Shown here one piece after another: positions 11,935 to 23,690 of a stretch of 64,000 nt of DNA. Position 1 is the stretch's first letter, and each line of letters opens with the position of its first letter. This DNA is from Cervus elaphus (Eukaryota; Chordata; Mammalia; Artiodactyla; Cervidae), in contig NC_057817.1 in assembly GCF_910594005.1 (NCBI RefSeq), positions 31,969,001 to 32,033,000 of the forward strand. Reading direction: 5' to 3'. Position numbers and translations under genes: made by a program. The notes under the pieces are model-generated. The model was not told the origin of the DNA, did not search any database, and saw nothing but the letters and a program-made list of their open reading frames with translations.

Positions 11935-12840
11935 GGCAAACATTGATCATGATCTTGTTGAATTTGAAGGTAAGGTGGGAAAAAGAACCTTTTTATCCTA
12001 GGTCTGGGTGCAGATTCCTAAGCAGAATATTTTTCTTGCTTTGAAATGGGCAGAACATAAACAGCAGAACAGTAAGGGGAAGACTGGGATGCTATGAGTG
12101 GGCAAGATTTCCCCAAAGATGACGACAAGACATTCTCATGAAAGGTGGTGATCGTCAGCCTTGGTTAAAAGGACCGCTTGGGTAAGTAGAGCAGGGGGCC
12201 AGGGAACTTGGACTGAGATCCAGGCGTTAACAGATCCAGTCCCAGTGGGAATGGAGTCCAGCAGATCTGACTGTGCCACGTCAGGAGGAAGCATGTGCCC
12301 AGGAATGATAATGCCCTCAGTCAGAAGGCACTCCGGAAGAAGACCACGGTGACGATTACCTGCAATGACTGGAAAGAAAAGGAAGACTTCTAAACACATA
12401 TTTAAAGTGAGAAATGGGATGGACTGGATAATGGAGTCAACCTTAGAGAGGAGAAGTGAGGAACGGATTCTACCTACTAATTGCTTCCAGCTCACTCATA
12501 TCATCAAAAATATGTACACACATGCTACATAAAAAGAAATAATAAATAAAATAAATATGTCATCGTGGTTTTGTCATCAGCATATCTTTCCTTGAGATAG
12601 TTATTACTGACTAATGGACACACATATAATACACAAAAGAACATACTATTACACACATAGTTAAGTACTAATGTTAATATTACAATGAATACTCATGTAT
12701 CTAGATTTGGAAAGAGAAGAATATCTGCACATCGGAAGCTCCCATATGTTTCTCCTCATGTATTTTACTATTATCCTAAACTTTGTGTTAATCATTTCCT
12801 TGTCTTTATAGTTTTGTCACCTGTGTAAGTACCCCTAGCT
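11935..12840. other. Upstream flank, nothing recognised
   Basis: AT-rich, with short overlapping frames on both strands around 12136-12495 that show no domain. No repeat family recognised. Confidence 0.5.
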
Positions 12841-12841
12841 A

Positions 12842-13055
12842 TTGTTGCTGCTGTTCAGTTGCTAAGTCGTGTCCAACTCTTTGCAACCCCATGGATTGTA
12901 GCCCGCCTGGCTCCTCTGTCCATGGGATTTCCCAAGCAAGAATACTGGAGTGGGTTGCCATTTCCTCCTCTAGGGGGTCTTCCTGGCACAGGGATAGAAC
13001 CTCGGTCTCCCACAGTGCAAGCAGATTCTTTACTGCTGTTCCACCAGGGAAGCCC
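12842..13055 (-). mobile_element. Bov-tA SINE, minus strand
   Basis: Reads TGCTGCTGTTCAGTTGCTAA, AACCCCATGGATTGTAGCCC, GGGATTTCCCAAGCAAGAAT, then the head end TTCCACCAGGGAAGCCCAC. It sits at the left edge of an old L1 3' region. Confidence 0.9.
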
Positions 13056-13572
13056 ACTATACAGTAGGTCCTTATTAGTTATCTATTTTATATATAATAG
13101 TAGTGTATATATATCAATCCCGATCTCCCAGTTTATCCCCACGCCCTTTCTCCCTTGGTAGCCATAAATTTGTTTTCTACATCTGTGACTCTATCTGTTT
13201 TGTAAATAAGTTCATTTGTACCATTTTTTTAGGTTCCACATATAACCAGTATCACAAATTTGTCTTTCCCAGATTAATGATGAAGTTGGACACCTTGCTC
13301 GCACCCCCCCCCCACCATAAGTTTATCTGTGTTTCTTCTACCGTGAAATGCCTATTCATGTCTTCTGCTCTTCATTTTATGGAAAATTTGTATTTTTCTT
13401 ATGGACTCAAAGTTGTTCTTTACGTATCCTTGATGCTGACCCCTTGTTGGTTATCAATGTTGCAAATATCTTGTTCCACTCTTTGGCTTGTCTTTCTGTT
13501 CTTTGGTGGGGTCTTTTCATAAACTGAAGTTCTCCACTCTAATACAGTCAGATTTGTTAGTCTTTTTCTTTT

Positions 13573-13723
13573 ATTTATTAAAAAAATTTTATTGGAGTGT
13601 AGTTGATTTACAATGTTGTGTTAGTTTCTGCTGTATGACAGTGAATCAGTTATACATATACATATATACACTCTTTTTTAAGATTCTTTTCCCATATGGG
13701 TCATTGCAGAATATTGAGTAGAG
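13573..13723 (-). mobile_element. Short 5'-truncated L1 insertion with 14-bp target duplication
   Basis: Inverted L1 3' text (GGAGTGTAGTTGATTTACAA, TGTGTTAGTTTCTGCTGTAT) is flanked by the perfect direct repeat AGTCTTTTTCTTTT at 13559-13572 and 13724-13737. Only the extreme 3' end was copied. Confidence 0.85.
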
Positions 13724-13965
13724 AGTCTTTTTCTTTTCATTTGCTCCTTTCCTTTTTTGGTTAAGGAATCCTTCTTTTAAACATCCAATGAACTTTTAAT
13801 TTTAGAACAGTCTTAGACTTAGAGAAAAGTTGCAAGAGTCTATAGACAGTTCTCACATACCTCACACCCAGTTTTCTCTATTGTTAACACCTTTATTACT
13901 GCAGTGCATTTGTCACAACTAATAAACCAATATTGATACACCATCGTTATCCAAAGTCTTTATTT

Positions 13966-14255
13966 GAACTCCCCTGATGGTCTAGTGGTTAAGAATCTGC
14001 CTGCCAATGCAGGGGATATGGGTTCCATTCCTGATCTAGGAAGATTCCACATGTCACAGGGCAACTAAGCCTGTGAGCTAAAACTACTGAAGCCTTCATG
14101 CCTTGGAGTCCATGCTCGGCAACAAGGGAAGCCATAGCAATGAGAAGCCCGTGCTCTGCAGCTAGAGAGTCGCCCCTGCTCGCCACGCGAGAAAGCCCAC
14201 ATGCAGCAATGAAGACCCAGCACAGCCAAAAATAAGCAAATAAAATGGAAAGAAG
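13966..14255 (+). mobile_element. Long CHR-type SINE
   Basis: Head CTCCCCTGATGGTCTAGTGG, then the long CHR body (GGCAACTAAGCCTGTGAGCT, AACAAGGGAAGCCATAGCAA, AGAAAGCCCACATGCAGCAA) and the end CCAGCACAGCCAAAAATAAG. Inserted in the older L1; the flanks (AAAGTCTTTATTT and AAGTCCATATCTT) look like a diverged target duplication. Confidence 0.85.
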
Positions 14256-14870
14256 TGAAGTCCATATCTTACTCAGATTTTCTTAATTGTTCTGTCTGGG
14301 ATTCCATTTAGGATACTACATCACATTTAGTCATCATGTCTCCTTAGACTCCTCTAGACTATGACAGTTTCTCAAACTTTCCTTGTTTTTGAGGGCCTTC
14401 ACCATTTTGAGGACTGATCAACTATTTGCAGAATGCCCTTCAATTTGGGTTTGATTTCTTTTCACATAGAAAAGAATGGTTAGACAGAATTATGGATTTT
14501 CAGGAAGAAGACCACAGGGATAAAGTGCCATTTCATCATATTGTATGAAAAGTATGTACTATTATCTCCCACTGATGACTTTGATCCCCTCACTGAGGTC
14601 GTGTTTGTTAGGTTTCTCCACTGTAAAGTTATATTTGGCATCCCTTTCCATTCTGTGTTCTTTAGAAGAAAGTCATAATGTACATACCACATTTAATAAG
14701 TAGGAAGTTATGTTTCATTTTCTTTGGGGGGAGTATCTAAAGTATTTAGAATTCTTCTGTATGGAAGTTGTTTATCTTCTTCTATTTACTTATTCAATCA
14801 CTAATTGATATTTGTTTATTTATCATGGATATTTATTTATGGAACATGAATAGTAGAAGCCTAGTTTCCC

Positions 14871-15469
14871 ACTATTGGAGAGAAGGTTACAGATAAGCAA
14901 GGGGACAAGGCTGGAATAAACCATGGAATTCTGGATGAGAGTTGGAGCTATTAATATGAACTCATGTTTTACTTAATAGAGATAATAGAAATAATTATAG
15001 ATGTATCAATATGTATACACATGTATAGTACACATACACATTTTCCTAATTATATCTGCAGAGAGGGTCTACAGTACCCCAGTAACTATGAGCAGACCTA
15101 GTGCCAAGATTTTAATTTCTAATACCATTCTCTAATAAAAAGAATCAGGTGTTTATGCCTTGTCTATCTGCTACACTATGACTTTGTCCATGTTACTAGC
15201 TACATTATTTATATCTTGTCTATTTTATAAGATTGTTGTTTCTTACAGTGTGTAGCCAGGCCCCCAATGAATGCAATGATGACCAGGTGACTTAGAACGA
15301 TTGATCAGATATATAGTTTTATATGTGAAAATAATTGTAATAGTGTGATTCTATGTATGGGAAGAAACAACAAGGAAAATATCTTCTGGATCATAATATT
15401 TTAGAAGATAGAGGATCCAGAGAATCTTTAATTATCTACTAATGGGCCTAATCTGAAAATTAACACCTT
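14871..15469. other. Upstream flank, nothing recognised
   Basis: AT-rich non-coding stretch between an L1 remnant and an LTR-like remnant. It may be part of either, but I cannot align it to a family. Confidence 0.4.
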
Positions 15470-16080
15470 GAGTGGCATATTAACAAGAACTTTTGCCCAA
15501 TCTGGGAGGAGCCTCCCAGCACCATGGGACAAAAATTTTTCATAAAACATCTCCCAAATATTGGTTGAATTTCATACCATGGGGAGGGACTGAGAAATGG
15601 AATCTTTCCTGCCATATCAGTTAACAAAAATATCACAGTCATCAACCATTGCAACCCAATGTGAGTTTCTGAGCCCTAGGGGCACTTAGGAAGGAGAAGA
15701 ATACCTGTCATCTGGCAGCCTCAGATTCAGGCACTCCCTACGGTGAGCCTCAAGGAAGCTCAGGATGTGAAAAACACAAGATACTGGCCCCACATAGCTG
15801 AGATGTATATGATGAAAGGAATGATTTCAGCGAGCCCAGATTCTTTGCATCTTTCCATATAAGAAAAACACTAAATTCCTTAACTTGAGATATCTGGCTT
15901 CCTTCAATTAGCAGTAGTCTTTTGATGTTCACACTACATGCCCTTTGTTGCAAAACCTACATTACCTGGTTCCTCCCCTCACTTCCTTGGTGCAGTTCTC
16001 TCAGGGTTACTTGAGATGCTATCTCTTGGGCTTGAAGCCTTAAAAATTTCCACAGAATAAAACATAACTCTCAAAATAAA
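15470..16080 (+). mobile_element. Endogenous-retrovirus-type LTR remnant (ruminant-like)
   Basis: The end of the stretch has an LTR-like order: pyrimidine-rich CCTCCCCTCACTTCCTTGGT, CTCTCAGGGTTACTTGAGAT, then a polyadenylation signal in ACAGAATAAAACATAACTCT. Upstream text (CTGGGAGGAGCCTCCCAGC, 'gaagctcaggatgtgaaaaa') also recalls ruminant ERV 3' sequence. No open reading frame is kept. Its 5' limit is uncertain. Confidence 0.45.
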
Positions 16081-16109
16081 TTAATTAATTAAAAGAACCA
16101 GGAATTTTT

Positions 16110-16408
16110 TTAATTAATTTATTTATTTTGATTGGAGGCTAATTACTTTACAATATCATGGTGGTTTTTGCCATACATCGACATGAATCAGCCATGGGTG
16201 CACATGTGTCCCCCCATCCTGAGTCCTCCTCCTACCTCCCTCCTCACCCCATCCCTCTGGGTTGTCCCAGAGCATGGGCTTTGAGTGCCGTGCTTCATGC
16301 ATCAGACCTACACCAGTGATCTATTTTACATATGGTAATATACATGTTTCAATGCTATTCTCTCAAATCATCCCTCCCTCGCTTTATCCCACATAGTCCA
16401 AAAGTCTG
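16110..16408 (-). mobile_element. Young Bos-type L1 3' end with 17-bp target duplication
   Basis: Inverted ruminant L1 text: TTTGCCATACATCGACATGA, 'atcagccatgggtgcacatg', TACATGTTTCAATGCTATTC, TCTCAAATCATCCCTCCCTC. Direct repeats AAGAACCA(G/T)GAATTTTT at 16093-16109 and 16409-16425 match at 16 of 17 positions. 5'-truncated to about 300 bp. Confidence 0.88.
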
Positions 16409-17857
16409 AAGAACCATGAATTTTTAGAGAAATAGCTGATTCTAGGATGAGGCAGGAAATATACCAGATGAGCCTGGAACATCTTATAGTGCCAGAAAGT
16501 AAGGAAGTCCTCAAAACCCCCACAATGATGGTAGTTTTCCTGAGGGACAGAGCAGCCTTCAGAGCTCCCCATGCTAAAACTGGAATAATTTTAGCAACAA
16601 AATAAATGATGTAGTATTAGATTATTACCCAAAGTATAAAATAAATCCATTTTTAATGTCAAAGTCCTATTAGTAGTCGTCTATATCATCTACTAAGAGT
16701 TGTCTAGGTTTGCTTTTCCATTTAAGGCTTAAATCAACTTGTAATGGGTTTGAGTGTACTGTTTGAGGTAGCGATCCAATTTAATCTTTTTCTAAATGGA
16801 TAATCATTTGTTCCAGCTTATTCAACAGTCTGTCTTTTCCTCACTAATATGCAATACTCATTCTGTTACAAATAGGCCTCTGTATATGTATGTTTAATTT
16901 CTGAGTCACTGATCTATCTATCTTTCTCTGCTCTGATATCCATAATATTAATTATTAGAGTTTTATATTATGATAATGTTGTGTAGAGTGAGTATCCCAC
17001 CTTGTGTTTTTTTTTATCAGGACTATTTTGTCTGCATTTGGCACTTGATTTTTCAAATAAATTTTAGAACTAGCTTACCCAGTTCCAAGAAAAACTCTGT
17101 TGGGGTTTTTATTGGAATTGCTTTGAATTCATAATTCAATTTGTAAATAATTGACATCTTTATTGAATTGAGTCACCCTAGCCAAGAACATGGTGTATTT
17201 ATCCATTTATTTGATCTTCTCTAATATATTTCCATAGAATTTTATATTTTTCTCCTTGAAGAACTCGAACACCTTTTGTTAGATTTAGTCCTAGAAACTT
17301 TATATTTTTGCTATTATTGTAAGTTGCTTCTTTTCATTCTTTTAATTTTCCCATCGGATCAGACAGTTAATTTCTGCCTTTCTAATCTTCATAGCTTTCA
17401 TTTCTATTTCTTGACTTATATCAACTGTCTAGGACTTCCATCATAATGTTGAATAGGGAATTTTACAACTATGTTTCTGCTGTTTTCTGGTTTAATTCCA
17501 TTGAGGTCTGAAGGTATTCCTTGCATTATTTATATTCTTTTTAATGTCTTAAGATATGTTTTAAGGCCTGGCTATGGTATAGGTTGGTGAACGTTTCATG
17601 TGATCTCAAGAAGAATGTATGTTTCCTTGTCGTTCAGTCTAACAATAATGGGCATTTTCATCTTGTTTTAGATCTTAATAGAAATATTTCAAAGTGTCAT
17701 TGTTAAGTATGCTGTTTTATGTATGTTTTCTCAGGTTTAGGAAGTTCCAAACTATACCTAGTTTGCAAATTTTTTTGAAAAAAATCAAGAATGAATATTA
17801 TATCTTATTGAACACTTTGTGGGGATGGGTATCTATTTAGATAGTTGTGCAGCTCTT

Positions 17858-18090
17858 TTGGGCTTTCTAGGTGGTACTAGTGGTAAAGAACCTGCCTGAC
17901 AATGAAAAAGTCATAAAGAGACATAGATTCAATCCCTGGGTTGGGAAGATCCCCTGGAGGAGGGCACAGCAGCCCACTCCAGTGTTCCTGCCTGGAGACT
18001 CCATAGGACAGAAGAGCCTGGAGGGCCACAGTTCACAGGGTCACAAAGAATCAGATACCACTGAAGCAACTCAGCACACACACATGCATG
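17858..18090 (+). mobile_element. Bov-tA SINE
   Basis: Head GGGCTTTCTAGGTGGTACTA with an insertion-bearing anticodon region. Body GGGTTGGGAAGATCCCCTGG. Tail AGTTCACAGGGTCACAAAGA and a CACACACACATGCATG end. Confidence 0.88.
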
Positions 18091-18284
18091 TGGCTCTTTC
18101 CCCTTTTTAATAGGTTAGTAGTTCACATATTGCTGGATTTTGGTTTGCTAATATTTTGTCTAAGATTTTTATGTCTGTGTTTATGGGTGAGATCAGCTTG
18201 TAATTTTCCTTATACTGTTCTTATCTTGTTCTCAAATCAAAGTTATTCTAGTCTCTTAAAATGAGTTAAGAAGTGTCTTTTCTT

Positions 18285-18398
18285 TGTTTGCCCAAACCTT
18301 GCAACATGAGGGATCTTAGCTCTCTGACCAGAGATTGAACCTGTGCCCCCTGCCCTGGAAGCACAGTCTTAACCACTGGACCACCAGGGAAGTCTGAG
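18285..18398 (-). mobile_element. Short CHR-type SINE, minus strand
   Basis: Ends on the + strand with the inverted head TTAACCACTGGACCACCAGG-GAAGTC and has the inverted body CTGACCAGAGATTGAACCTG. Lies within the old L1 block. Confidence 0.82.
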
Positions 18399-18399
18399 G

Positions 18400-18935
18400 A
18401 TTGTCCTTTTATGAATGCTTGCCAGAACTTCCTATATGTATCACCTCTTGTGCCCACAACACACCCCTTTGGCATTCCAGCTATGGCAGAGACAAACAGC
18501 TTGACACAGGTGTAACCTGACAACATCTTACATCAGCTGCCCCACCAACCTCACACTTTTTGTCCTGGGGCTTCTCCACTATGGATGTGAGGGGAGCCTG
18601 GAAAAACCCTTAACGCCTGAGGGTTAACAAATCTGGAAGTTCAAGAAAGTTAATATCCACATGGGGCAACTCTTGACCAATGGAGGATGGAAATTGGTGG
18701 CTTTCCTCTTTCATCCCTCGGGCAAACACTTCTAAAGTACATTCCATCCAGCAAGATTGAGACTTAGCCCATAGTAGTGACTCCCTTGTATTGGCTGTTC
18801 CTTCTTCCCTGTTTCATTTTTCCTGGTTCTCCACTTCCAAAATAAAACACTTCACTTTCCGAAATAAGCCATCTATGCCCAAACCCTTGACTTTGACTTT
18901 GCTTTCTTGAGGAACCCAGGCTACAACAGCCACCT
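18400..18935. repeat. Unclassified repeat-like insertion in the L1 block
   Basis: GC-richer than the L1 text on both sides, and the L1 reading stops before it and resumes after it. It ends with repeated AATAAA-type motifs (AAAATAAAACACTTC, 'gaaataagcc') and GAGGAACCCAGGCTACAAC, which recalls the 3' end of an LTR-type repeat. I could not identify the family. No gene is supported. Confidence 0.35.
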
Positions 18936-19479
18936 ATAATTAAGTTGTGTGGTCTGGTGTTTTCTCTAAGGAAACAATTTTAACTGACAATTCAATTCTT
19001 TTTCTCTAAGTCTTATAAGCTATTCAGGTTTCCATTTCTTCTTTAGTCAGTTTTAGCAAATTGTAGTTTTCTAGGAATTTATCCAGTTCCTTGAAATTTC
19101 AACTGTATTGGCATAAAGTTGTTATAATATTTTCTCAACTATTTAATTTCAACAGCATCTCTAGTTAAAGTCCCCTTTCAATTGCTAATATCATTTCTTT
19201 TCATCTTCTTTCTTTTTGTCTTATTAATCTTGTGATGGGTTTGTCTATATTATGAGTTGTTTCAAAGAACCAACGTTTAACTTTGTTGATGTTCCCTAAA
19301 TCTTTTTCAACTTACTTTAAGCTCTAACAATCTTTTTCTTTCTTAGGCTCTTCTGGGGCCATTTTGCATTTGGTCCTCTCTAACTTCCTAAACAAAATTC
19401 TTAGCACATTAATTCTCAGCTTCGAAATTTTTCTAATGTAAACATTTTCAAATATAACATGTGGACTTGGAAGCCATGC

Positions 19480-19655
19480 TGGCTAAGTCCAAATCCTGGC
19501 TCTGCCACTTGCTAACTGTGTAGCTTCAGTTCACTTTTCTGTGCTTTTGTTTCCTCATTTACACTTGCCTCAAGGGTTGTTATGAAAATTAAGTGAGTAA
19601 AATATGCAGAACTCATAAACCAATGCCTGCCACATAGTAAATCCTAAGTAAATTA
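19480..19655 (+). repeat. MIR SINE
   Basis: Contains TCCTGGCTCTGCCACTTGCT, AACTGTGTAGC, TTTGTTTCCTCATTTACAC and 'aaattaagtgagtaaaatat' in MIR order, ending near CCTGCCACATAGTAAATCCT. Confidence 0.75.
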
Positions 19656-19684
19656 TATATTTTCCTTGAAGTACTATTTTAGCT

Positions 19685-19900
19685 GGGGCTTCCCATGTGG
19701 CTCAATGGTAAAGAATCTGCCTGCCAATTCAGGAGACACAAGAGATGGAGGTTCAATCCCTGGGTCAGGAAGATTCCCTGGAGTAGGAAATGGCAACCCA
19801 CTCCAGTATTCTTACCTGGAAAATTCCATGGACAGAGGCGCCTGGTGGACTACAATGCATGGGATCACAGAGCCGAATATGATTGCGCATGAGCACACAC
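19685..19900 (+). mobile_element. Bov-tA SINE
   Basis: GGGCTTCCCATGTGGCTCAA, GGTTCAATCCCTGGGTCAGG, AATTCCATGGACAGAGGCGC, then a decayed GAATATGATTGCGCATGAGC tail. Confidence 0.9.
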
Positions 19901-20474
19901 ATGCATCCATACACAAACATACTATGTTAACTATTTCCATAAGTTTGAATATATAGTATTGTTAATATGAAATTCTTAGTATTTTCTCTTTTACATCATA
20001 ATTTATTCTTCAGAATAAACTTTTAAACTTCTAATTTTTAAAATTCTAGTCAATATTTCCAATTGTCTTCCCTTCCTGAACTTATGAGAAGATCCATTAT
20101 AATTTTTTCTTCAGAAGTATCTTTTTAAAACTCTAATCATCAGTATTTCCAGTTTTTGTCCTTTCCTGGACCTATGAGAAGATTATCCTTCATAGACTCC
20201 CTGGAGTTTGTCACAGATAAGGGACTTGCTTTAGTCAATGAAATGTGAGTAGAAGAGTTTAAGAAAGCAATATGCGATTTCCCATGCTCATACTTTTTTC
20301 TGCAGGGATTGGGGAAATACATGTTGAGACATAGGTGTCACCAGGTGAGAGCAGTCTGGAACACAGAGCCATACATGGTGGGCAGCAGCCTTGAGGGCTC
20401 TCAACACCTTGAGCAAAATACATGCATCATGGTGTCAAGCTACGCTAGTTTTGATATTGTTGACAAGTGAAATT

Positions 20475-20684
20475 GATGGTGTTAGTCACTCAGTCGTGTC
20501 TGACTCTCTGCGACCCCATGGACTGTAGCCCACCAGGCTCCTCTGTCCATGGAATTCTCCAAGCAAGAATACTGCAGTGGGTTGCCATTCCCTTTCCCAG
20601 GGGATCTTCCCAGCCCAGGGATGGAATCCAGGTCTCTTGTATTGCAGGCAGATTCTTTACCATCTGAGCCACCAGGGAAGCCCA
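20475..20684 (-). mobile_element. Bov-tA SINE, minus strand
   Basis: GTTAGTCACTCAGTCGTGTC, GACTGTAGCCCACCAGGCTC, then the inverted head TTTACCATCTGAGCCACCAG-GGAAGCCC. Little decayed. Confidence 0.92.
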
Positions 20685-21509
20685 CACTATAATCTAAACT
20701 ATCCTATTTGATATTATTTGTATTTTAATTGAATTATGGTCCAAGAATACAATCTGTTTGAAATTTTAAAACATCCTTTAAAGGTGTTGTGGCTAGCTTT
20801 ATGGCATACCATATGTCCAGTTTCCATAAACATTCCATGTAGTATTTGAAAAGAATATTTATTCTCTAATTGTGTGTGCAATGTTCCTTCAAGGAATATT
20901 AGAGCAAGCTTGTTAACCATCTTCTCCATCCTCACTGATTTTTTGTTTCCATAGTCTATCAGTTCCTGACAGAGATATGTTAAAATATCCCATTATGATA
21001 GTGTATTTATCATTTTCTCATCATCTTTTTTTCCTATATTTTTGAGGCTATGTTATTAACATACACAAATTTAGTATTATTTTATCTTCTTGATTAATTG
21101 ACTCTTAACAGCTTACATCTGGAATTTTAAAAATCTGATCTAACTTTGTTTTTCACTGGAACATTTATTTAATTACAATCTGGGGGTTATTGACATTTTG
21201 ATTTATTGCTACCATCTTATTAAGCGCTTTGTCTTGATTTTTGTATTCATTTCTTCCTATTTTTTCTTGACTTCATCTGTTCATCTGCTCCTTGAAACTA
21301 TCTCCTCATATCTGTTTTTTAATTGTTAGCCTAGCTATTTTTCATATCCATTCTTACCTTAATAAAGTGTACAATGAATCAATTTCTGTGTCTCCCTCTT
21401 GAACAATACAAAAATCTTGCATTGTTTTGTATTGAACAATACAAAAACACTTTAGGTGTTTCTTTAGGACTTTTCTAGGTCGACAGTAATTGTCTTTCAG
21501 CACCTTGAA

Positions 21510-21810
21510 AAATGAAAGTTGCTCAGTCATGTCTGACTTTTTGTGAGTCCATGGGCTGTACAGTCCATGGAGTTCTCCAGATCAGAATACTCGAGTGGGT
21601 AGCCTTTCCCTTCTCCAGGGGATCTTCCTAACCCAGGGATTGAACCCAGGTCTCCCACATTGCAGGTGGATTCTTTACCAGCTGAGCCACAAGGGAAGCC
21701 CAAGAATACTACAGTGGGTAACCTATCCCTTCTCCTGACCCAGGAGTTGAACCGGGGTCTCCTGCATTGCAGGCAAATTCTTTACCAACTGAGCTATCAG
21801 AGAAGCCCCT
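21510..21810 (-). mobile_element. Bov-tA SINE with internally duplicated head, minus strand
   Basis: After a normal minus-strand element ending in GAGCCACAAGGGAAGCCC (about 21700), the text starts again at AAGAATACTACAGTGGGTAA and runs through a second inverted head to GAGAAGCCCC (about 21809). One target duplication, CAGCACCTTGAA at 21498-21509 and 21811-21822, encloses both parts. The two heads therefore arrived together or arose by duplication after insertion. Confidence 0.88.
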
Positions 21811-21976
21811 CAGCACCTTGAAGATACTGCTATATCCCTATCTTCTGGCCTCCATTTTTTGCTGTTGAAAAGTCAGCCTTAAGTCTAATCACCATTCCTT
21901 TGTAGGTAATCATTCTCCTTGCCAATGTTCACAATCTTTTCTCTTTTTTTTGGTGTTTAGTTTCCTCTCCAATACA

Positions 21977-22207
21977 TTGGCCACCTGATGTGAAGAGCCG
22001 ACTCATTAGTAAAGACCCTGATGCTGGGAAAGATTGAGGGCAGGAGGAGAAGGGGACGACAGAGGATGAGATGGTTGGATGACATCATCAACTCAATGGA
22101 CGTGAGTTTGAGCAAACTCTGGGAAATAGTGAAGGACAGAGAAGCCTGGCCTGCTGCAGTCCTTGGGGTCGTAAACAGTCAGATACAACTGAGTAACTGA
22201 ACAACAA
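21977..22207 (+). mobile_element. BovB 3' end, truncated
   Basis: GACTCATTAGTAAAGACCCT, TGATGCTGGGAAAGATTGAG, GACGACAGAGGATGAGATGG and the terminal ACTGAACAACAACAACAA. It contains only the C-terminal coding tail and 3' end of BovB. Confidence 0.9.
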
Positions 22208-22829
22208 CAACAATGTTCCTAGATGTGAGTTTCTTCTTATTTATCTTCTTGGAATTCATTGGGTTTCCAGAAGTTCTCTACAGTTCTAGAAACATCTCAG
22301 CTATTGTCTCTTTGAATATTACCTCTTTCCTATCTAACTGTATCATTCCAGAGCTTCAGTTTGGCACAATTCAATTTTTCTCTCATTTATATCTTTTAAT
22401 CTCATACTGTCCTTGTCTTGTCTTTCTGGATTACATTGTAGATCATTTTTTCAGCTCTAGCTTCCAGCTTACTAATTTTTTCCTCAGCCATATCTAAATC
22501 AGCTACTAAATCTATCCACCGAGTTTTAAGATTCAACACCTTTACTTTTTACTTACAGAAATTCTTTTTAATTATTTCCCAAGTGTAATTAGTTATTTAT
22601 AATTAATAAATAACTTATTTCCTGTACTTTTTTGAGTTTCTCTTTTTTCTTTTTAGAACAAGCAAAAACCTTATATCCCGTGTCTAAAACTTTAAATATG
22701 TAATGCCTTTGTGGGTCTATTTCAGCTGATTCCTCACTCAATGTGCTTTATTTCCATATGTGTTTTGTGACTTGGACTATAAGCTGTAATTTTACCTGAG
22801 ATTTCACCTGTGGTAAGTCTTTGCTTACT

Positions 22830-23101
22830 GTTGCTGCTGCTAAGTCATTTCAGTCGTGTCCGACTCTATGAGACCCCATAGACGGCAGCCCACCAGGCTC
22901 CCCTGTCCCTGGGATTCTCCAGGCAAGAACACTGGAGTGAGTTGCCATTTCCTTCTCCAATGCGTGAAAGTGAAAAGCGCAAGTGAAGTTGCTCAGTCGT
23001 GTCTGACTCCTAGCGACCCCATGGACTGCAGCCTATCAGGCTCCTCCGTCCACGGGATTTTCCAGGCAAGAGTACTGCAGTGGGGTGCCACTGCCCTCTC
23101 C
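22830..23101 (-). mobile_element. Bov-A2 SINE, minus strand
   Basis: Two Bov-A units (TCAGTCGTGTCCGACTCTAT and CTCAGTCGTGTCTGACTCCT) joined by GTGAAAGTGAAAAGCGCAAG. CTTTGCTTACT at 22819-22829 and 23102-23112 is a perfect 11-bp target duplication. Confidence 0.94.
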
Positions 23102-23690
23102 CTTTGCTTACTAGGATGTGAGAGAGGATCACAATTGATTCAACCGGTTATCTGAGTAGTACCAACTTGAGATCACTTTAAATTTTCTGTTTGAGTGGTT
23201 GGCGGAGGAGAGGGTGTGGGGGTGGAATGCAGACCCAGCTGAGCACTGGCTGTGGTTATGAATTCTGAGGAGTTATTTATTATTTTTCCTACCATCCAGA
23301 ATGACACAGGTCAGATTCCTTGCTGCTCCTTTCTATATGGAGGTTTATTTCTCATTCTCCTCACACAGAGATTTCTAGGGTATACCTTTGAGAACCCAAC
23401 TTTATCAGGATAACCCCTTGGCCATACCTCTTGTCCCATGCAAGAGTGAAAGCCATCCAAGGGAAAGGTCAAGTTTCCCAAGGTTCTAAAGGCACTTTCT
23501 CAGGATGAAGACCAGTTTCGGTCCTTGCTTTACAACCTGTGTTCCTATTTTCAATTCATCTTGAATTCTGTAGGTTTCTTTATTTTGTGCCAGCTTGGTG
23601 ATATATTTAAGATTAAATGTTGCTTAATTAAAATTGTTATTTCATCTGAAAGGGTCATTCAAAGCATCTAATCTGTTGTACTGTTAGAAA

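Larger units (their letters stand above)
13056..14870 (-). repeat. Old L1 3' region, minus strand, with nested insertions
   Basis: Contains inverted L1 text: ACAGTAGGTCCTTATTAGTT, AAGTTCATTTGTACCATTTT, 'gttgcaaatatcttgttcca' and, further right, GACAGTTTCTCAAACTTTCC and 'aggtttctccactgtaaag', known from mammalian L1 3' ends. It is interrupted by a younger L1 piece at 13573-13723 and a CHR SINE at about 13966-14255. A C10 run lies at about 13304-13313. No intact ORF2 remains. Confidence 0.65.
16640..23690 (-). repeat. Long block of decayed L1 ORF2 / 3' sequence, minus strand, with many nested SINEs
   Basis: Stretches throughout read as inverted old L1. Examples are 'ttacccagttccaagaaaaa' and 'gttggggtttttattggaat' (about 17070-17120), 'tttcaaagaaccaacgttta' (about 19260-19280), 'gtggctagctttatggcata' (about 20790-20810) and 'cagcttactaattttttcct' (about 22465-22485). 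All frames are broken. At least seven later repeats sit inside and are listed separately. More than one L1 copy may be present; boundaries are approximate. Confidence 0.6.
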
